Part shown: positions 13,601 through 28,600 of the stretch, piece after piece | Layout of the letters: every line of letters begins with the position of its first letter | Numbering within the stretch: the stretch's first letter is position 1 | From: Melitaea cinxia | Taxonomy: Eukaryota > Arthropoda > Insecta > Lepidoptera > Nymphalidae | Assembly (NCBI RefSeq): GCF_905220565.1 | Contig: NC_059415.1 | Location: 3,702,001 to 3,766,000 of the forward strand | Length of the DNA stretch: 64,000 bases | Direction of reading: 5' to 3' | Position numbers and translations under genes: made by a program | The notes under the pieces: model-generated | Database searches by the model: none | What the model saw: only the letters and a program-made list of their open reading frames with translations | What the model was told of the DNA's origin: nothing

Positions 13601-16600
13601 TATAAACGTCTTCGTCTTCTTACTTACCGTTTCTTAGGGTGAAATGTCGGAAACGCAGAAATTTCATAAAAAGGCTTTTTCATAAACTTTTATAATTGTA
13701 GCTTCAAAATTAGCAGAACTCAAGTTATCCTACACTCCCTATAAAACTTTTGTGTCCCATTTTACCCCCGTTGAAGGTGGATTTCCAAAACTGTTAACAC
13801 GTATTTATCTATTTTTTATATAACGGTGATATTAGAAAAGCACACGAAAGAAAACGCAGGCAATAATTAGTCAAGGTTTTAGTTATTATGGGGTTGTTAA
13901 TTAATAAATGAAAGTTGTATCTGAAGTGCTATAAATCATAAAGAAACGAGGCAAGGCCGCCATAACTCATACTTTATTAATATGCTAAATATTTTAACAC
14001 TGCATTAATTAAGTTATATTTGTTTAAAAAATTAATGGTTTGCTATTTCGAGTGTTAATTTCATGTAATGTATACATTAATAATAATAGTCTTCGACTTA
14101 TTTTATTGCCTTAAATCTTCTGTATATGTATCTATATATAAAATCGTTAGGTCATCACGAAATCTCAAAAACCGCTGGACGCATAAATATGAAATATAAA
14201 AAATAGGAGATTAGTTCGTATTAAATATATATTGAAATTACCTGAGGGAACATCCATTAATTACGTGAGCTCAGAATGGGAGGGGGGAGGTTCCAATGAA
14301 ATCTCCCCAAATCTCACTTAAACCGAAGGAGGTAATGTAAAATCTCATTTCAACTTCAAAAATATATAAAATATTACTTTCACGAAAAAGTACACGAGTC
14401 TCCAGGGATTGAGTAAAATTTATAAAAAAGTGTTATTTTTATCTGTTTTTGCTTAGAATTTTATTTAACTTAAATTAATTATAGTATACCTGAACGGTTT
14501 ATTATTTTCCCGAATAATAAATTTAATTTTAGTTTAAAATATTTTTTAGCGTCAATCGACGATCGGGTGGTCCAACAAATTTCACTAAGTTTTACCTAAA
14601 GGGGGGAGGGGCCTAAACTGATTGAAAAATAGCTATGTAATTAATTGATGCTCCTAAAATGGCTTGAAAAGATCTTAGGCAAGTACTCGTATGTTAAAAG
14701 TCCCAGGGGAAGTTGCTGGATCTCCTACTGGGCGCGTCCCCCGGGTGGCGGATGACATGCGAATTGCTTGCCCTGCTTGCGAGTGATGATGTGAGTGATG
14801 AGCGAGGGGTCCTAGTTAGGTTGCGCTCCTGAGGATAGTCGGGTCTTTGGGTGGGGGGCGGGGTTTCAACCCTCCTTCGGCTTGGAGGTCGTGTGCGGTG
14901 CAGAGTGGCACCTAGGGTGTCACTCGGTGAGGGTGTGGTGCTGTGACGGCGCGGAAACGTGGGGGTCGGGTTTTCCTTCTCCCACGTGGAAGACGGAGTG
15001 GGTTGGTTCGCTCGCCCGCCCTAAGGCGCGTGATAGCGCACTCTTGCGTCGAGGCCGTGTTTCGCCGGTGTGGGATCCGTGACCACCCTGGCCTTTGCCG
15101 CCTCAGGTTGGCACTGTCCGCCCCGCCCTACGCCTGGGACGCCGGGGCGGCGCGAGGAGGTTGCGCCTTTGGGGCGCGGTGCCGAAAGGCTGCGGTTCGG
15201 AGGGTCCGTCGTCCGCATTGCACGGTCCCGAGAAGGAAGGTGCACTTTACGTGTTCAAGTGCCTTCTGAGGTGCTCTGCACCACGGTGGGCTCGCAAGGC
15301 CAAGCGCCGGTCGGGTTGCGGAAGCACGTCATAGCGTCCCCGTGATCCCGCCAATGTGTCACAGAAAGAAGAATAGTAACTTCATAAAACCTCATTTTAT
15401 AAAGTCGTTTAATGTACTTTTTTGAGCATGTACCTACAGACTAAATTATGGTTTGTGTAATCATATATAAATATATATAAATTAAAATATTTATATAAAG
15501 AACACAAAAACTTTAGTCAACGACATTACCAGGCTCGCAGGTCTGCGTAGGAGTTTACAATTGATATAATTTAGGAACAGACGAGGTGCAGGATGCACAC
15601 AAGAACTCGTCTTTCTGTCTTTACAAGCGCTGATAGTGACAAGTAATATGGCTATATGTGGTTGAGGAATATGGAAGAAATGTGTGGATTTAATGACGTA
15701 TGTTTTCTTATACATTAATTAGTGTTTTATAGATCAGTGATATTTATTTATTCTTGTAGCATGTGTATTAGGTTCGATATCGCGCTTGTTAAATATTTTC
15801 TAAGAACTTTTTGTTAAAATGTTGTTGTCACTGTGTTTCACTATTTTCCGATCTCAACCTGTCAACCAATCTTTAAATCTTTTCAATCTCAATTTATTCA
15901 TCTTTTGTAGTCTTAAAATTTCACTAGTGTTAGCACAGATATGAACTTGCAATTGTCAGGTCAATTCACGTAATATTATTCAAATATTCGTAAGAATATA
16001 AATGTAATATATGCGGCTTAAATTCATTTAAAGAACTATTGTAAAATATGTGTTATTATAATTATATAATTTAATAAATTTCGAAAAAATACACAATCAT
16101 GCAGCTATAAAAATATTTCTAAATTTACTTCTTTATTTTACACTTTCGAATATATATTACGTAAAATCACTGCCTATTTTTATCAATAAATATATATAGT
16201 AATAAAAGTTTTTAGAATTGTGTTTTCGTCTGTTTGTAAATGTATTAGTATGTTTGCGTGTCAATGTGTGTTTGAATGTTGTTTTAAATTATTGTCTGAT
16301 GAGGTTTCTTATCTTCGAGCTTTCGATATTATTGTGTTCAAACAAACACTTCATCATTCATCATCATCATCATTTCAGCCTATCGCAGTCCACTGTTGGA
16401 CATAGGCTTCCTCAAGTTGGCACCAAAAATGACATGAACTCGTGTGTTGCTCATAGTCACTACGCTGGCCAGGCGGGTTGGTAACCAACACTTCCGCTAT
16501 AATAATAATATGATAAAAAAATGCGTGCGTACAAAGTACACATGTCAGAAGTGAAACTTCTTTGGCAAACTAAGTTTTAAGCCTCGTTTATATTTATACA

Positions 16601-19600
16601 AATCTAAAGCTTTCTAAGCTTTCTTTAGATTTCAATTCCAGCGCCATCGAAAAAGTTACCGTTTCATCAAAACGTTGCCGTTACATCCGTAAAAATTTTA
16701 CCCTCATACGCCTAAAGAAGTTTCACTTCAATAATAATGACTTGAATTATAATATCCGTCCGGTGTAGGGTCTAGAAGCACACGGCATAAGCACAAATGC
16801 GTGGTATAGGCGCAAATCTGTATGGCTTTCACAAATATTTGTTATATGCGGAGATCAAACCCGTGGCCGTTAAAACATTGGCCAGTAGCAGATACCACCC
16901 AATCTTTCGTCGTAAATAGACCAAAAAACACTTGATTTACTAAACGATCAATAAAATCTAGGCGTAAAAAGGGTGCGCTAGTGGGAGCGGTCGAAGGCGA
17001 GGCTCCGTCGATGTACAGCCTGCATTAACTAAATTAGGATATCACACCCTTATGTTTGTATATTTTATTTTTATGTAATAAAAACCGTTCTAGTTTAGTA
17101 ACGCGACTTGTGGCCATACCATTAAGCAGATATTTGTATGTGTACTAATATTTCTTTCTGGTCTGGACATACGTTCTTGTAGGTCTCCCCACAGAGACTC
17201 GGTTGCTTCGACGCGTAGACGCCTGATAGTGTTTGTTACTTAAGGTAGGAAAATTACCAACATTAACGTGATATTTTTAACACCTCCCCGCCACCTCCCC
17301 CTTGGTGGTTGTGGTGAGACTTTAGAAGGTATTAAATTTTGATTAAGAGGGGTGGGTACCTATTTTTTGTATTTCGCGATTTTTTAACCAACCCCCCAGT
17401 CTCACGTGGTTAGTAAAAGACACCTTGCGTGGTGAATTAAGCTCTGACCCTTCTATTTAGAGAATAAGGTTTTGCCCAGCAGTGGCACGTTTCAGGTTAA
17501 TTAATTTATCAGTCATATATTATTGACATGATCATCACTGCTTCATATGAGTTGGTATTTATAGCTGCTGTTCCGCCTGTGTGTTTCGCTATAGTATGTC
17601 AAGACATGTTGTGATTTACTGATTAAATGATATATTACTATCCCCGAACTTAAGCTGTAGAGAATATATATATTATAAATAGAAATTTCTATAATAAAAA
17701 AATAACAATTTTTATACACACATCCGCCTGTTCCTAAGATAGACAATGGTCTATTCCTAGTTACGAGTAAAAACGTTACAGATAGTCCGATTATAGGAAC
17801 CGACTGATAGTCATTACATAAATATGTGTATCATTTGCTTGATGTCCATTAAGCAATTTGTCACGGAAACATTTCGAATTAGATATAAATAGCTAATACG
17901 CGCGACTTCGCCCGTCTTTTGTTATTGGGTACATCAATCATCTATTTTATTTTCAGAGGAAAAATCAAAAGCATAGCTTTGCATACTTTTTAACCGACTT
18001 CCAAAAAAGGAGGAGGTTCTCAATTCGACTGTTTTTTTTTTAATGTATGTTACATCAGAACTTTTGCCCGTGTGGACCGATTTCGACAATTTTTTTTAAT
18101 CGAAAGGTAGTGTGTGTCAATTGGTCCCATTTAAATTTATTTGAGATCTAACAACTACTTTTCGAGTTATATCTAATAATGCGTTTTTACTTGACGCTTT
18201 TTTCGTCGACCTACGTTGTATTATACCGCATAACTTTCTACTGGATGTAGCGATTTTGATAATTCTTTTTTTGTTAGAAAGGAGATATCCCTAGTTTAGT
18301 ACCATAATAAGGAAACCAGGATCTGATGATGGGATCCCAGAGAAATCGAGGGAAATTCTTGAAAATCCGCAATAACTTTTTACTGGGTGTACCGATTTTG
18401 ATAATTCTTTTTTTGTTGGAAAGAAGATATCCCTAGTTTAGTAACATGATAAGGAAACCAGGATCTGATGATGGGATCCCAGAGAAATAGAGGGAAACTC
18501 TTGAAAATCCGCAATAACTTTTTACTGGGTGTACCGATTTTAATAATTTTTAATTTAATCGAAAGCTGATGTTTGTCATGTGGTCACATATAAATTTTAT
18601 TGAGATCTGATAACTACTTTTTGAGTAATCTTTGATAACGCATAGTTACTTGACTATTTTTTCGTCGATCTACGTTGTATTACTCGTCGATGTAATTGAA
18701 GTCGGTTTTTTTTCGTTTGCGAGCAAACACAATTATTGTGTAAAGACACGTTGTGCTTGTAAAAATTGTTCCTTTCAACTTTCATGCGTCAAAAAATAAG
18801 AATACACAGTACTTTTTAGATATGAGCCTAAACTAATGCAATGTGTATTTCTTTGAAATAAAATAAAAAAATAGTGTTTTGTGCATACAGCAGCATTTTT
18901 TTTTTGTTTAAGTTTAGAAATGGATTATAATATCACTTTATCACTTCAGCCTATCGCAGTCCACTGCTGGACATAGGCCTCCCCAAGTTCGCGCCACTCA
19001 TCCCGGTCTTCCGCAATCCTCATCCAGCCTACACCGGCAATCTTACGTAGATCGTCGGTCCAACGGGCCGGAGGACGTCCCACACTGTGTTTGCCAAGAC
19101 GTATATAGATTATAATATGTATGATTTAATTTAACGCCACTCGCTTGTATCTATCTTATATAGATAAGGCTTCAAATCCCTCATTTCCTAACAATAAATC
19201 ATAATGTAACGCGTGCATAAGGAAGTTACGCGGCTGCCGTAATAACTTGCAGTATTTAATGCTCACTTTGAGTAATTTTTAATTAAAAATGCATTTGGTA
19301 ACGTTACGCCGCTGAATTATGAAACATTTACACATTAGACTAGATTGTACAATGTACAGGATTAGTCTTTTAATTACCTATTGTATTATAGATATACTAG
19401 CTGACCCCGCAAACGGATTTTTCATTTGGATACATAACTGATAGTGATAATGCATGAGGACTATCCTGCCGGCAGGCAATGGTCTAAACTTCATTTCATT
19501 CTTCACGTCATTACATTTCTTTCATGATCATTTTTTTTTAATATAATAATTTTTTATCGAAATTTCTTAAACGAGTTTACTTAGCTTAAAAAAAAAAATC

Positions 19601-22600
19601 AAAACTAAACCCGTTTCACAAATTTCGATTTAACTTTTTGCATTTTTAAGTACGGCAGTATTGTTGTTTGACGAGAAACGCTGATAAGCTGAGTCTGATT
19701 CGTTGGCACAAGTTAGCACGATGTCTGATTAAAGATATTTAGGAAAAAACTAATTATAGAAGTTTTTATGAAAGATATAGAAACCAAAATTAGTATTGTT
19801 TGTATATCAGTATGATCGTTTCAATATCAGAAAATCTGCCACACGAAATGAGATATAGACATGCGGCGGCAAGTCCGGCCAAGCTTAAAAAACTATTCAC
19901 AGTTTTCAGTAATGTACCTATTGGTTGGTGTCTTACTTTAAAGGTAATATAGGTTTCATCTTAAAACAGTCTATAAATGGAGTTTTACTCTGTAAACAAT
20001 TGTATGGAAATCGTAATAAAGTCGTGATGTAAACACATAAAAGTAACTTAAACGAATTTGTGAGTACCAGCGAATATGCAAAGTTACGATTTAAGCAATT
20101 TAATATAGTATTTATATATTTTTTATTTTTTGCTAGTGTATAAAGGCCCTTAAAGATGAAAAATAAAACAAAATCGATAAAAGATTGGAAAATTTCAGAA
20201 CGATGTTCACGAAGTTTTCATGGATAAACTGTAATTAGCTTTGTAAAAATTATTTCCCGTATTACCCATATATAAAATTAAAATAAAGTAGAACTGAAAA
20301 TAAATTAATAATTAATTTCTATTCGTAATACGAGGCAACGTGTGTTGAGTCGGTTAGTATAAATCTATAAAATCAGCTGTAACTGAATGAAGAAATAATA
20401 CTCCGTAGCGTGATCGCGAAATCGCTCCATAGCGTGTCGGAGTCAGTTTGAGGTATGATGCTCGAGCTGATGGTTGCGGTTTATATACCGATATCGGTGT
20501 TCTATTTTTGAATTTTATGCTTTTTATTAGCTATCATCGATACAGATAGTAGAGTTGTGTCAATTATAGTGTTATTTTTTAATCTGGATGTGTCTTGAAT
20601 ATACATTGCTTTGTGAAACTTGTTGTCTATGTTGAATTGAATTATTTGTTATAATTAAGGTAAGTAATAAATTATAAGGTTTTTTAACTGTTTATTATGA
20701 CTAACAATGTATCTTACTAAATTTAAATTTAAAATTTATTATGGAGTTAAAGCTAATAGCTTTCGTTGGCATTATGCCAAACTAGCAGGGATGATTTCGC
20801 CAATGTCACGTAGAATGGAGTAGACAAGATCGATCGGTCTATAGTTTGTTTAATTTTGCTCGTATCCATAATCCATCCAGGATTTATCTGTAAAAACAAA
20901 TAGGATTGTCATTTTCAGCATCTATTTAACTTAAACTTATGTTGTTATAGTCAATGTTTGACTAGATTTCTGCTTCGGTCTCGCTTAATTTATAATCCTG
21001 TTTAAATTCGAAATATTTTAAGATTACTCAACTAAAAAACTTATATCAATGATTAATTTTCGAAACGTATAGTTTTTTAAACGTAATAGTTCCTGACAAT
21101 AGTATGTGCAAAGTAACAAAGTTGACGATATCATAATATATATATATATTTATTTATAACGATAGATTTTATATCAAGCGACATCGCTCCGTGACTAGCT
21201 TTTTTTTATTTTTTATATGTCACTAGGTCGGCAAACAAGCGTACGGCTCACCTGATTGATGCTAAGCGATTACCGTAGCTTATAGACGCCTGCAACACCA
21301 GAAGCATCGCAAGCGCGTTACCGACTCAATCCCCAATCCCCCCAGGAGCTCTGGTCACCTTACTCACCAATAGGAACACAATACTGCTTGAAAATAGTAT
21401 TATTTTGCTGTGATCTTCTTCGGTCAAGGTACTACCCCAGTCGGGCTGCTCCATATTTTGAGCAGGAAATTCCTACTGTGCCCTACCTCAGTTGGGTTAG
21501 CTGCTCGTAACTATACGTATAAGTATAGTTACTTAGACAGACAGACTTAGTTAGACAGTAATTGTCAAAAGAAATAAAAGTTCGTTTCTCTGAAATTAAT
21601 GATTTTTGCTATAAAGTCCAACATTCCATTAAAGTTTTTGTATGTATGTATTCGAAGTGGTCATTTAAGGCTTCAGCCCTTTATAGAGTTCAGTTATTCG
21701 TCACATCGTATCAGAAAACTTCGTTATCTGGGTCAGGGCGATTACGTCTGATGATTGTATGGTAATCTCTGTATTATTTTTATGGTTAGGGCGTTGGTTC
21801 AGTTTTTTAACCCCGTGATTGCAGGGCAATACTCTATACAGAATTGTGCTTACTAATATTATATGTAAATTATTTCTCTCAGTCTGCCTACTACCTATAA
21901 TTTTAATCTTGATTTCTAAGTAATTTTGTTGTGTTAGGAATAAATTTGAACTGGTAGGTCATAGGTTACTTTTTGTCGCGAATATAACTTATACCTTATA
22001 CATTTTTAAATTTAGATGTAGGTAATTTTGATGTGTTAAGTTCTGAGGATATATATATATATATAGGTTCGTCGCAAATAAAAAGGAATTTAAGGCTTTC
22101 ACCTGAAACGAACCATTTCCAAATCTAGAGATGTAAATTTTTTTTTATCATTACAGAGTATAAAACAAAGTCACTTCCCGCTGTATGTATGCTTAGATCT
22201 TTAAAACTACGCAACGGATTTTGACGCGGTTTTCTTGAGTAAATAGAGTGAATTCTAGAGGAAGGTTTATATGTATAATACATGCATAATATAGTAGAGG
22301 AAAAGTTATAGTTTTTAGAGGTTTCTAATGTTATGTCGCAAATAAATACATTTGTTTGCGCTTATATTCCAAATATTTATTTTATATTTAGTATCAGCAT
22401 TGCACCCATGCGAAGCCTGGGCAGGTCGCTAGTATATATAAAATTCATCAGTTTTCTAAAAAGAATGTATGTTGAGTTGTATGATATTTATAATACAAAC
22501 GAAAGTAGGCTACTTAAAATTTACTTTAGACGTAGATGAAGTTGCGGTAAAGTATAAGCAGTTATTAGGTGCGTGTGTTACAGACATTGTTACTATTATT

Positions 22601-25600
22601 TACTTTCCTTATAATTAGTTCAGATGGCCTCGTGGATAGGACAACAATTTTTACTATAGGTTATTACCATAGGTCGAGTTATTGTGGCCTTATCGATAAT
22701 TACACGTTTCAAAGCATTTCCTTAAAATTGAATTAGTTATGCCATACTGGTCCCAGATTCCGAGAACAAAAAACGATGTCTTTACTGCTAAATATATATG
22801 CTATAGTATAAAACACAAAAATTCGCTGTATCTGCTCCGAGCGGAAATTTAATCTGCGACCACCAGCTTTTAGACGTCTACACGCACCACTACACCATGA
22901 CAGTTGCCAAGAGTTTGTTTTATCAAGAGAATTATGTAATAGATGAGAATGATAGCCTACCCAGCAGATGAACTTTCTTGGTTATTAATTCCGTAAGAAC
23001 CCTCTACAAAAGTACTAGAAAACTTTAAACAAGAGAATTAGCCAACAGTCGTTCTCTAGCTTTGAGTTTAGCAAAATATTCAGGAATTCATTTTGATTTT
23101 ATGATATTATCATAAATTATAATAAAACAATCTAATCAACCCTGTCTCACGAGTATTGTACGAGGGGCGGCCTAAAAGTTCTGAGCCTAGGGTACTTGCA
23201 GTCGTACTATTTACTTATCCGGTCACTATTAGAACGACATCTACCCACTATATAAGCGAAGTTTCACGTTATTAGCTTCATTACGCTTTGAGTAATTGAA
23301 CCGTAAACATCACCATGTCTGAGTCATCACTGCACTTAACCAAGTTTGATTGTCATCAAATTCCTCGTTAAAAAGGGGAAAACAACAAAAGAAATTTTTG
23401 AAGAAACTTCTAATGTATACGGAGAATCTGGACCGTCGTCAGCCACGGTTAAACGATGGACACGCCTATTCCAACAAGGCAGAGAGACTCTGGAAGATGA
23501 CCCCCGCTCGGGCCGGCCGAACACCGCAGTCACCGATGAAAACATCGAAAAAGTAAAAAAAATTGTACTGTACGATCGCCGAATAAAATTGTGGCAGATA
23601 GCAGAAGAGCTTGGCTTTAGTAAAGAACGAGTTGGAGATATTATGCACAATCATTTGCATATGAATAAAGTCAGTGCGCGTTGGGTGCCAAAAATGCTCA
23701 CGCCACTTGACAAGCAGCGGCGCGTTGAAACTTCTGAAGAGTTTTTAGACTTGTGCAAGGATAATTTGGAAGAAATTTGCACTCGTATTGTCACCGTTGA
23801 TGAAACGTGGATCAGACAATATGACCCAAAATCAAAACAGGAGTCAATGCAGTGGATAGAGAAGGGGGAAAGAGCGCCGAAGAAGTTCAAGGTGAAAAAA
23901 TCGGCTTCCAAACTCATGGCCACCATTTTTTGGGATTTGCGAACTAGTTTTGCTCATAGATTACCTTCTAAAAAAAATACAATGAATGCAGAGTATTATG
24001 CTGGGCTTTTAAAAAAAGTTCGCGAAGCCGGCACTGGCACCTAGCGATTATTTTTTATTTAAAAATTTGAAAAAAGACTTACGGGGACGAAGATTTGGGG
24101 ATGATGAAGAGATGAAGGTGGCTGTTAATGAACATTTTCTAGCCAAAGACGCGGGTTACTTTTTATCAGGGATACAAGCCCTCTATAAAAGATGTCAAAG
24201 GTGCATTGAAGTCCAGGGGGACTGTTACATCAGAACTTTTGACCGTGTGGACCGATTTCGACAAATTTTTTTTTAATCGAAAGGTAGTGTGTGCCAATTG
24301 GTCCCATTTAAATTTATTTGAGATCTAACAACTACTTTTCGAGTTATATCTAATAATGCGTTTTTACTTGACGCTTTTTTCGTCGACCTACGTTGTATTA
24401 TACCGCATAACTTTCTACTGGATATACCGATTTTGATAATTCTTTTTTTGTTGGAAAGGGTATATCCCTAGTTTGGTACCATGATAAGGAAACCAAGATT
24501 TGGTGATGGCATCCCAGAGAAATCGAGGGAAACTTGAAAATCCGCAATAACTTTTTACTGGGTGTACCGATTTTGATAATTTTTAATTTAATCGAAAGCT
24601 GATGTTTATCATGTGGTCACATATAAATTTTATCGAGATCTGATAACTACTTTTTGAGTAATCTTTGATAACGCGTAGTTACTTGACTATTTTTTCGTCT
24701 ATCTACGTTGTATTACTCTTCGATGTAATTGAAGTCGGTTTTTTTTTCGTTTGCGAGCAAACACAATTATTATCTAGACTCTTAATGCCCTAGGCTCAGA
24801 ACTTTTCAGCCGCCCCTCGTATCTAACCGCCTCTGCTTATTGAAGTAACGATGGTATGTAAAGAAATTGTGTATAGGGATCATAGCGTCATCACATAGTC
24901 GAGGTAGAGATTTTATGAAGAGTTCTTACGTTTTTAATTTAATATTTCTTATTTAACGATTGGTGTGTTTTACTAAAATCGGGTGATAAATAAAAAAGTT
25001 ATGACGCCTTAACGAATGGCGTGGAACAAATATATTCAATCTAGACTGACGTATCAAAGCCCAGCCTAAACTATTTATAGTAATAATTTGAATTTTTTTT
25101 TAATAAAATGGGGGGTTGAAAGTTTATATGAAAATCCATCATGTTAATTTTTGAGACCTAACATGAAAATGAGTATATAGATAAATATTTAACTGGAAAA
25201 TGAGAAAATGCGTAATTTTTTAAATTAAAATTTAATTTTCGTACTTTATTTTTGAACTACTGATGAATATTAGTAAAGAATAAAAATTATTAATTTTATT
25301 ATTAAATGTATTAGCTGCGCTCCTTCTCCTACTAGGAGAAAGAGGCCTATATGTCCTGCAGTGGGATGTTACACGCATAATCGTCGTCGTCATAAGTATA
25401 TGATTTATATAGTAATACTAGCTGTGCTCGCAACTTCGTCCGCATTGAATTTAACAAAAAAGTTATTGTTCAGTTCGCAGAGTTATAAAATAAATAAATT
25501 TGTAAAATAAAAGTAGTATGTTACTCCTTACTACATCACATATCTGCCAGTGAAAGTGCCGTCAAAATCGGCACAGCCGTTTTTAAGTGTTATCCGAAAC

Positions 25601-28600
25601 AAATAGACAGCCAAAAATTGTAAAAAATGTTATTTTGGCATATGTACCGAGTATACATCCAACTGAACATTAACTTTTTTTTGTTAAATTCCACGCGTTC
25701 GTAGTCGCGGGCACAGCTTGTTGTAAATACATATAATTAATTTATACGGGAGCAAATCCCGCGAAACAGCTAGTATACTCGTATAAACATGTATTCACAG
25801 TTTCTTTGCCAATGTACCTACCTAAAATAATTAATCCGTGTGGGAAAGTCGGAGAATTTATGAAATTCCTTGAAGATGATACAGTCACTAGATAATATTC
25901 TGTAACCACTTATTATTTCTTTGGCTTGTTTCATCGAAGTTTAAGAAATAATTTCGCAGTTGATTACATTGTTTTATAAACAAAATTTTACACTTGCTGT
26001 AACCGCACTGTGCACTCCGTGTGAATTGTTTCTAACACCTACAATAGACAGACTGTACCAACAACATGCATACGACTTTGTATGTATTGAAAATACATAC
26101 TTATGTAAGTGTATTGATAGTGGTTGTGACTGTAAAGTTTAAATTTAATGCCACATAATTTCTGTGGTCCCCTTTAAGGAATTTTAACTGTCTTAATGAG
26201 AAAAATTGCTTTCGCAATTATAAAGAGACTAGATAATTGTGTTTGCTCGCAAACGAAAAAAACCGACTTCAATTACATCGACAAGTAATACAACATAAGT
26301 AGACGAAAAAATTAACAAACGCACTAGTCGTCACTTCAATTTTCGAAGGTTTCCCTCGATTTCTCTGGGATTCCATCATCAGATCTTGGTTCTCTTATTA
26401 TGGTACCACCCTTGGGATATCTCCTTTCCAACAAAAAAAAGAATTATAAAAATCGGTTTACAAACGACGAAGCTATCTAGAACATACAATATATATATGA
26501 TCGAATTAAGTAGCCTCCTCCTTTTTTGAAGTCGGTTAAAAATAGCTAAAAGAACAAAAAGATAATAAATGTACATTACATGCATCGATTAATTAACATT
26601 TTAACGACATTAACTTTAGTTTCGATTTAGATAAAGTTAGACACCCGTTTGTTATCCCAACAATGTACTAGACCAGACGTCGCCGTAACTATGCTAATAT
26701 ACTCGTAGCTTACCGGTCATATGTACAGCATGTTGATATATAGGTCATGTATGATATACACATACAAGTAAGTGGCGTTCAATTTACGACACCTCCAACA
26801 TACCATTTTTAAGCTGAATAAAAATACAAAAAAAAACCTGTCAAATAGAAACAGTTTAAGTTCAGTTGTAAACATATCTTGTGCTTAAGCTACTGCTACT
26901 ACTTGACTTATTTTTTTGTGTATAGCTTGAAAGCTGTATGTAGTGTAATTATGAGGTTTCATTGGATGCCTCTATCTTTTATCCACGTATAACATAAGAC
27001 GCCCTTTGCGTTTTAAAAAACGCATTAATCTCTCAGACTGTTCATCACTTTTTTCTTTGCTTCTATGAATTAAAAAAAAAAAAAACAGATATTGGCTCAG
27101 TGACCACAAAGTACTAGTATCCCGCGTAAAACTATAGTTATGCATAGTTATCTATTCCTAGTATAGGTATAATTTAAAAAGCAACTATTATTACTTCATG
27201 AAATATCGAAATCTTGGCAACGTTGTTCCGTAAACAAATTTCCTAACAAAGAAGTAACGAAGTCATTATAACACTTTTTTTTCGGAATAAAAACTAGTTT
27301 AAAGTCGTAAATGCAAAGAAATTATGCGCGAAATTGATTGAGTTGTTTACGTGAAGACGTTTGTAAATCATTTAATTTTTATTACTATAAAAATCTTTTG
27401 AATGTGAATTATAATTTACATACAATGAGAAAATTCTAATTACTTGAACAATTACACGGTATAAACATATTTTGCATAATTATTTCATTAACTACAAAAA
27501 TTATTACTTCTATTTACTTAGCTTTGTAACTTAAAAAATTCTTCAAAGTTGTATTATTTAGGAGATCTTATATGGTATCATTGCTATTTGATAGAACAAC
27601 TTAATTACCTTTTTTAATGGAATAGTTTTAATTTAAAATTGAGACAGGTTACAAGCACGTTTTAATTATAACCGATTGGCGGGTTGATTAGTTATATATT
27701 TCAAAAAAGTGGAGTGAAGCTCGAGTAGAGACCTTAGAATAGTTCACCCTGTTATATACTATTTACGTATTACTAGAATCCAATAGTAGTTCAAGTTTGG
27801 CTTCAGTCAGGACATCTGGAAAGGGCTTTTTACCGACAATTTTCACTTAACGCGCTTCTGCAAATAAAGCTACCCGAAGTCTAGGCACGCCACACCAGTA
27901 AGATCAACACTGTTATTACAATCACTAGTAATAAAATGCATTAGTAGTTAGTATACCTAATAATAAATAACATATAATAATAATAAATGATTTACACTTA
28001 AACTATTGTTATGATGTGACGCCCGGTAATAGTTCGTAATCACGCGATTCGCTCTGAATAATGTGCAGTGGTAGGTGAATGGAAAGAGCTGGATTTGCAT
28101 GTTGGTCGTTGAACCTAATTAATTATTAGTTGTACACCTGTTTAACGTTTGACCGATAGCAGGATTTAAATTAAGTGTTTATTTGAAAGGTTCGTTGAAC
28201 TTCTTAGCATCATACTTTGGTTCCTTTAAAATGTCGATTTTTTTTTTAAATTAAATGCACAGCACTGGTTTGTGGCTGTTGCGCTGGCAGTTGCGGGTTC
28301 GATCCCCGCACATGACAAACATTTGTATTGGCCATACTGATGTCTGCCGTGGTCTGGGTGTTTGTGCCGTCCATGTGGGTCTTCTCACCGTGCCTCAGAG
28401 AGCACTAAGCCGACGGTCCCGGTTGGTATGTTGTTGTCATGTACGCATTGGAGCAGCGAGGTGGATTAAGCTCTGATCCTTCTCCTCTATGGGGAAAGAG
28501 GCCTATACCTAGCAGTAGGATATTACAGGCTGAAGCTTTATAAATTTATTTTGTGTAAACATTGTTCTGTCAATAACGAATACAAAATAAGTTTTTAATT

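Larger units (their letters stand above)
23161..24819 (+). mobile_element. Mariner transposon, inactivated, with nested insertion
   Basis: The terminal inverted repeats begin CGAGGGGCGG at 23161 and end CCGCCCCTCG at 24819. They match in 30 of the first 32 bases, and a TA lies on each side (23159-23160 and 24820-24821), the mariner target duplication. Inside are a broken transposase (23315-24222) and a truncated HINE-like element (24223-24770). Confidence 0.93.

Noticed and set aside
14882..15345. Overlapping open frames on both strands of the GC-rich island
   Set aside because: Stop codons are rare in GC-rich DNA. The frames overlap each other and show no conserved motif.
22049..22067. (AT)n tract as a regulatory element
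   Set aside because: It is a short simple repeat, like many others in this AT-rich genome.
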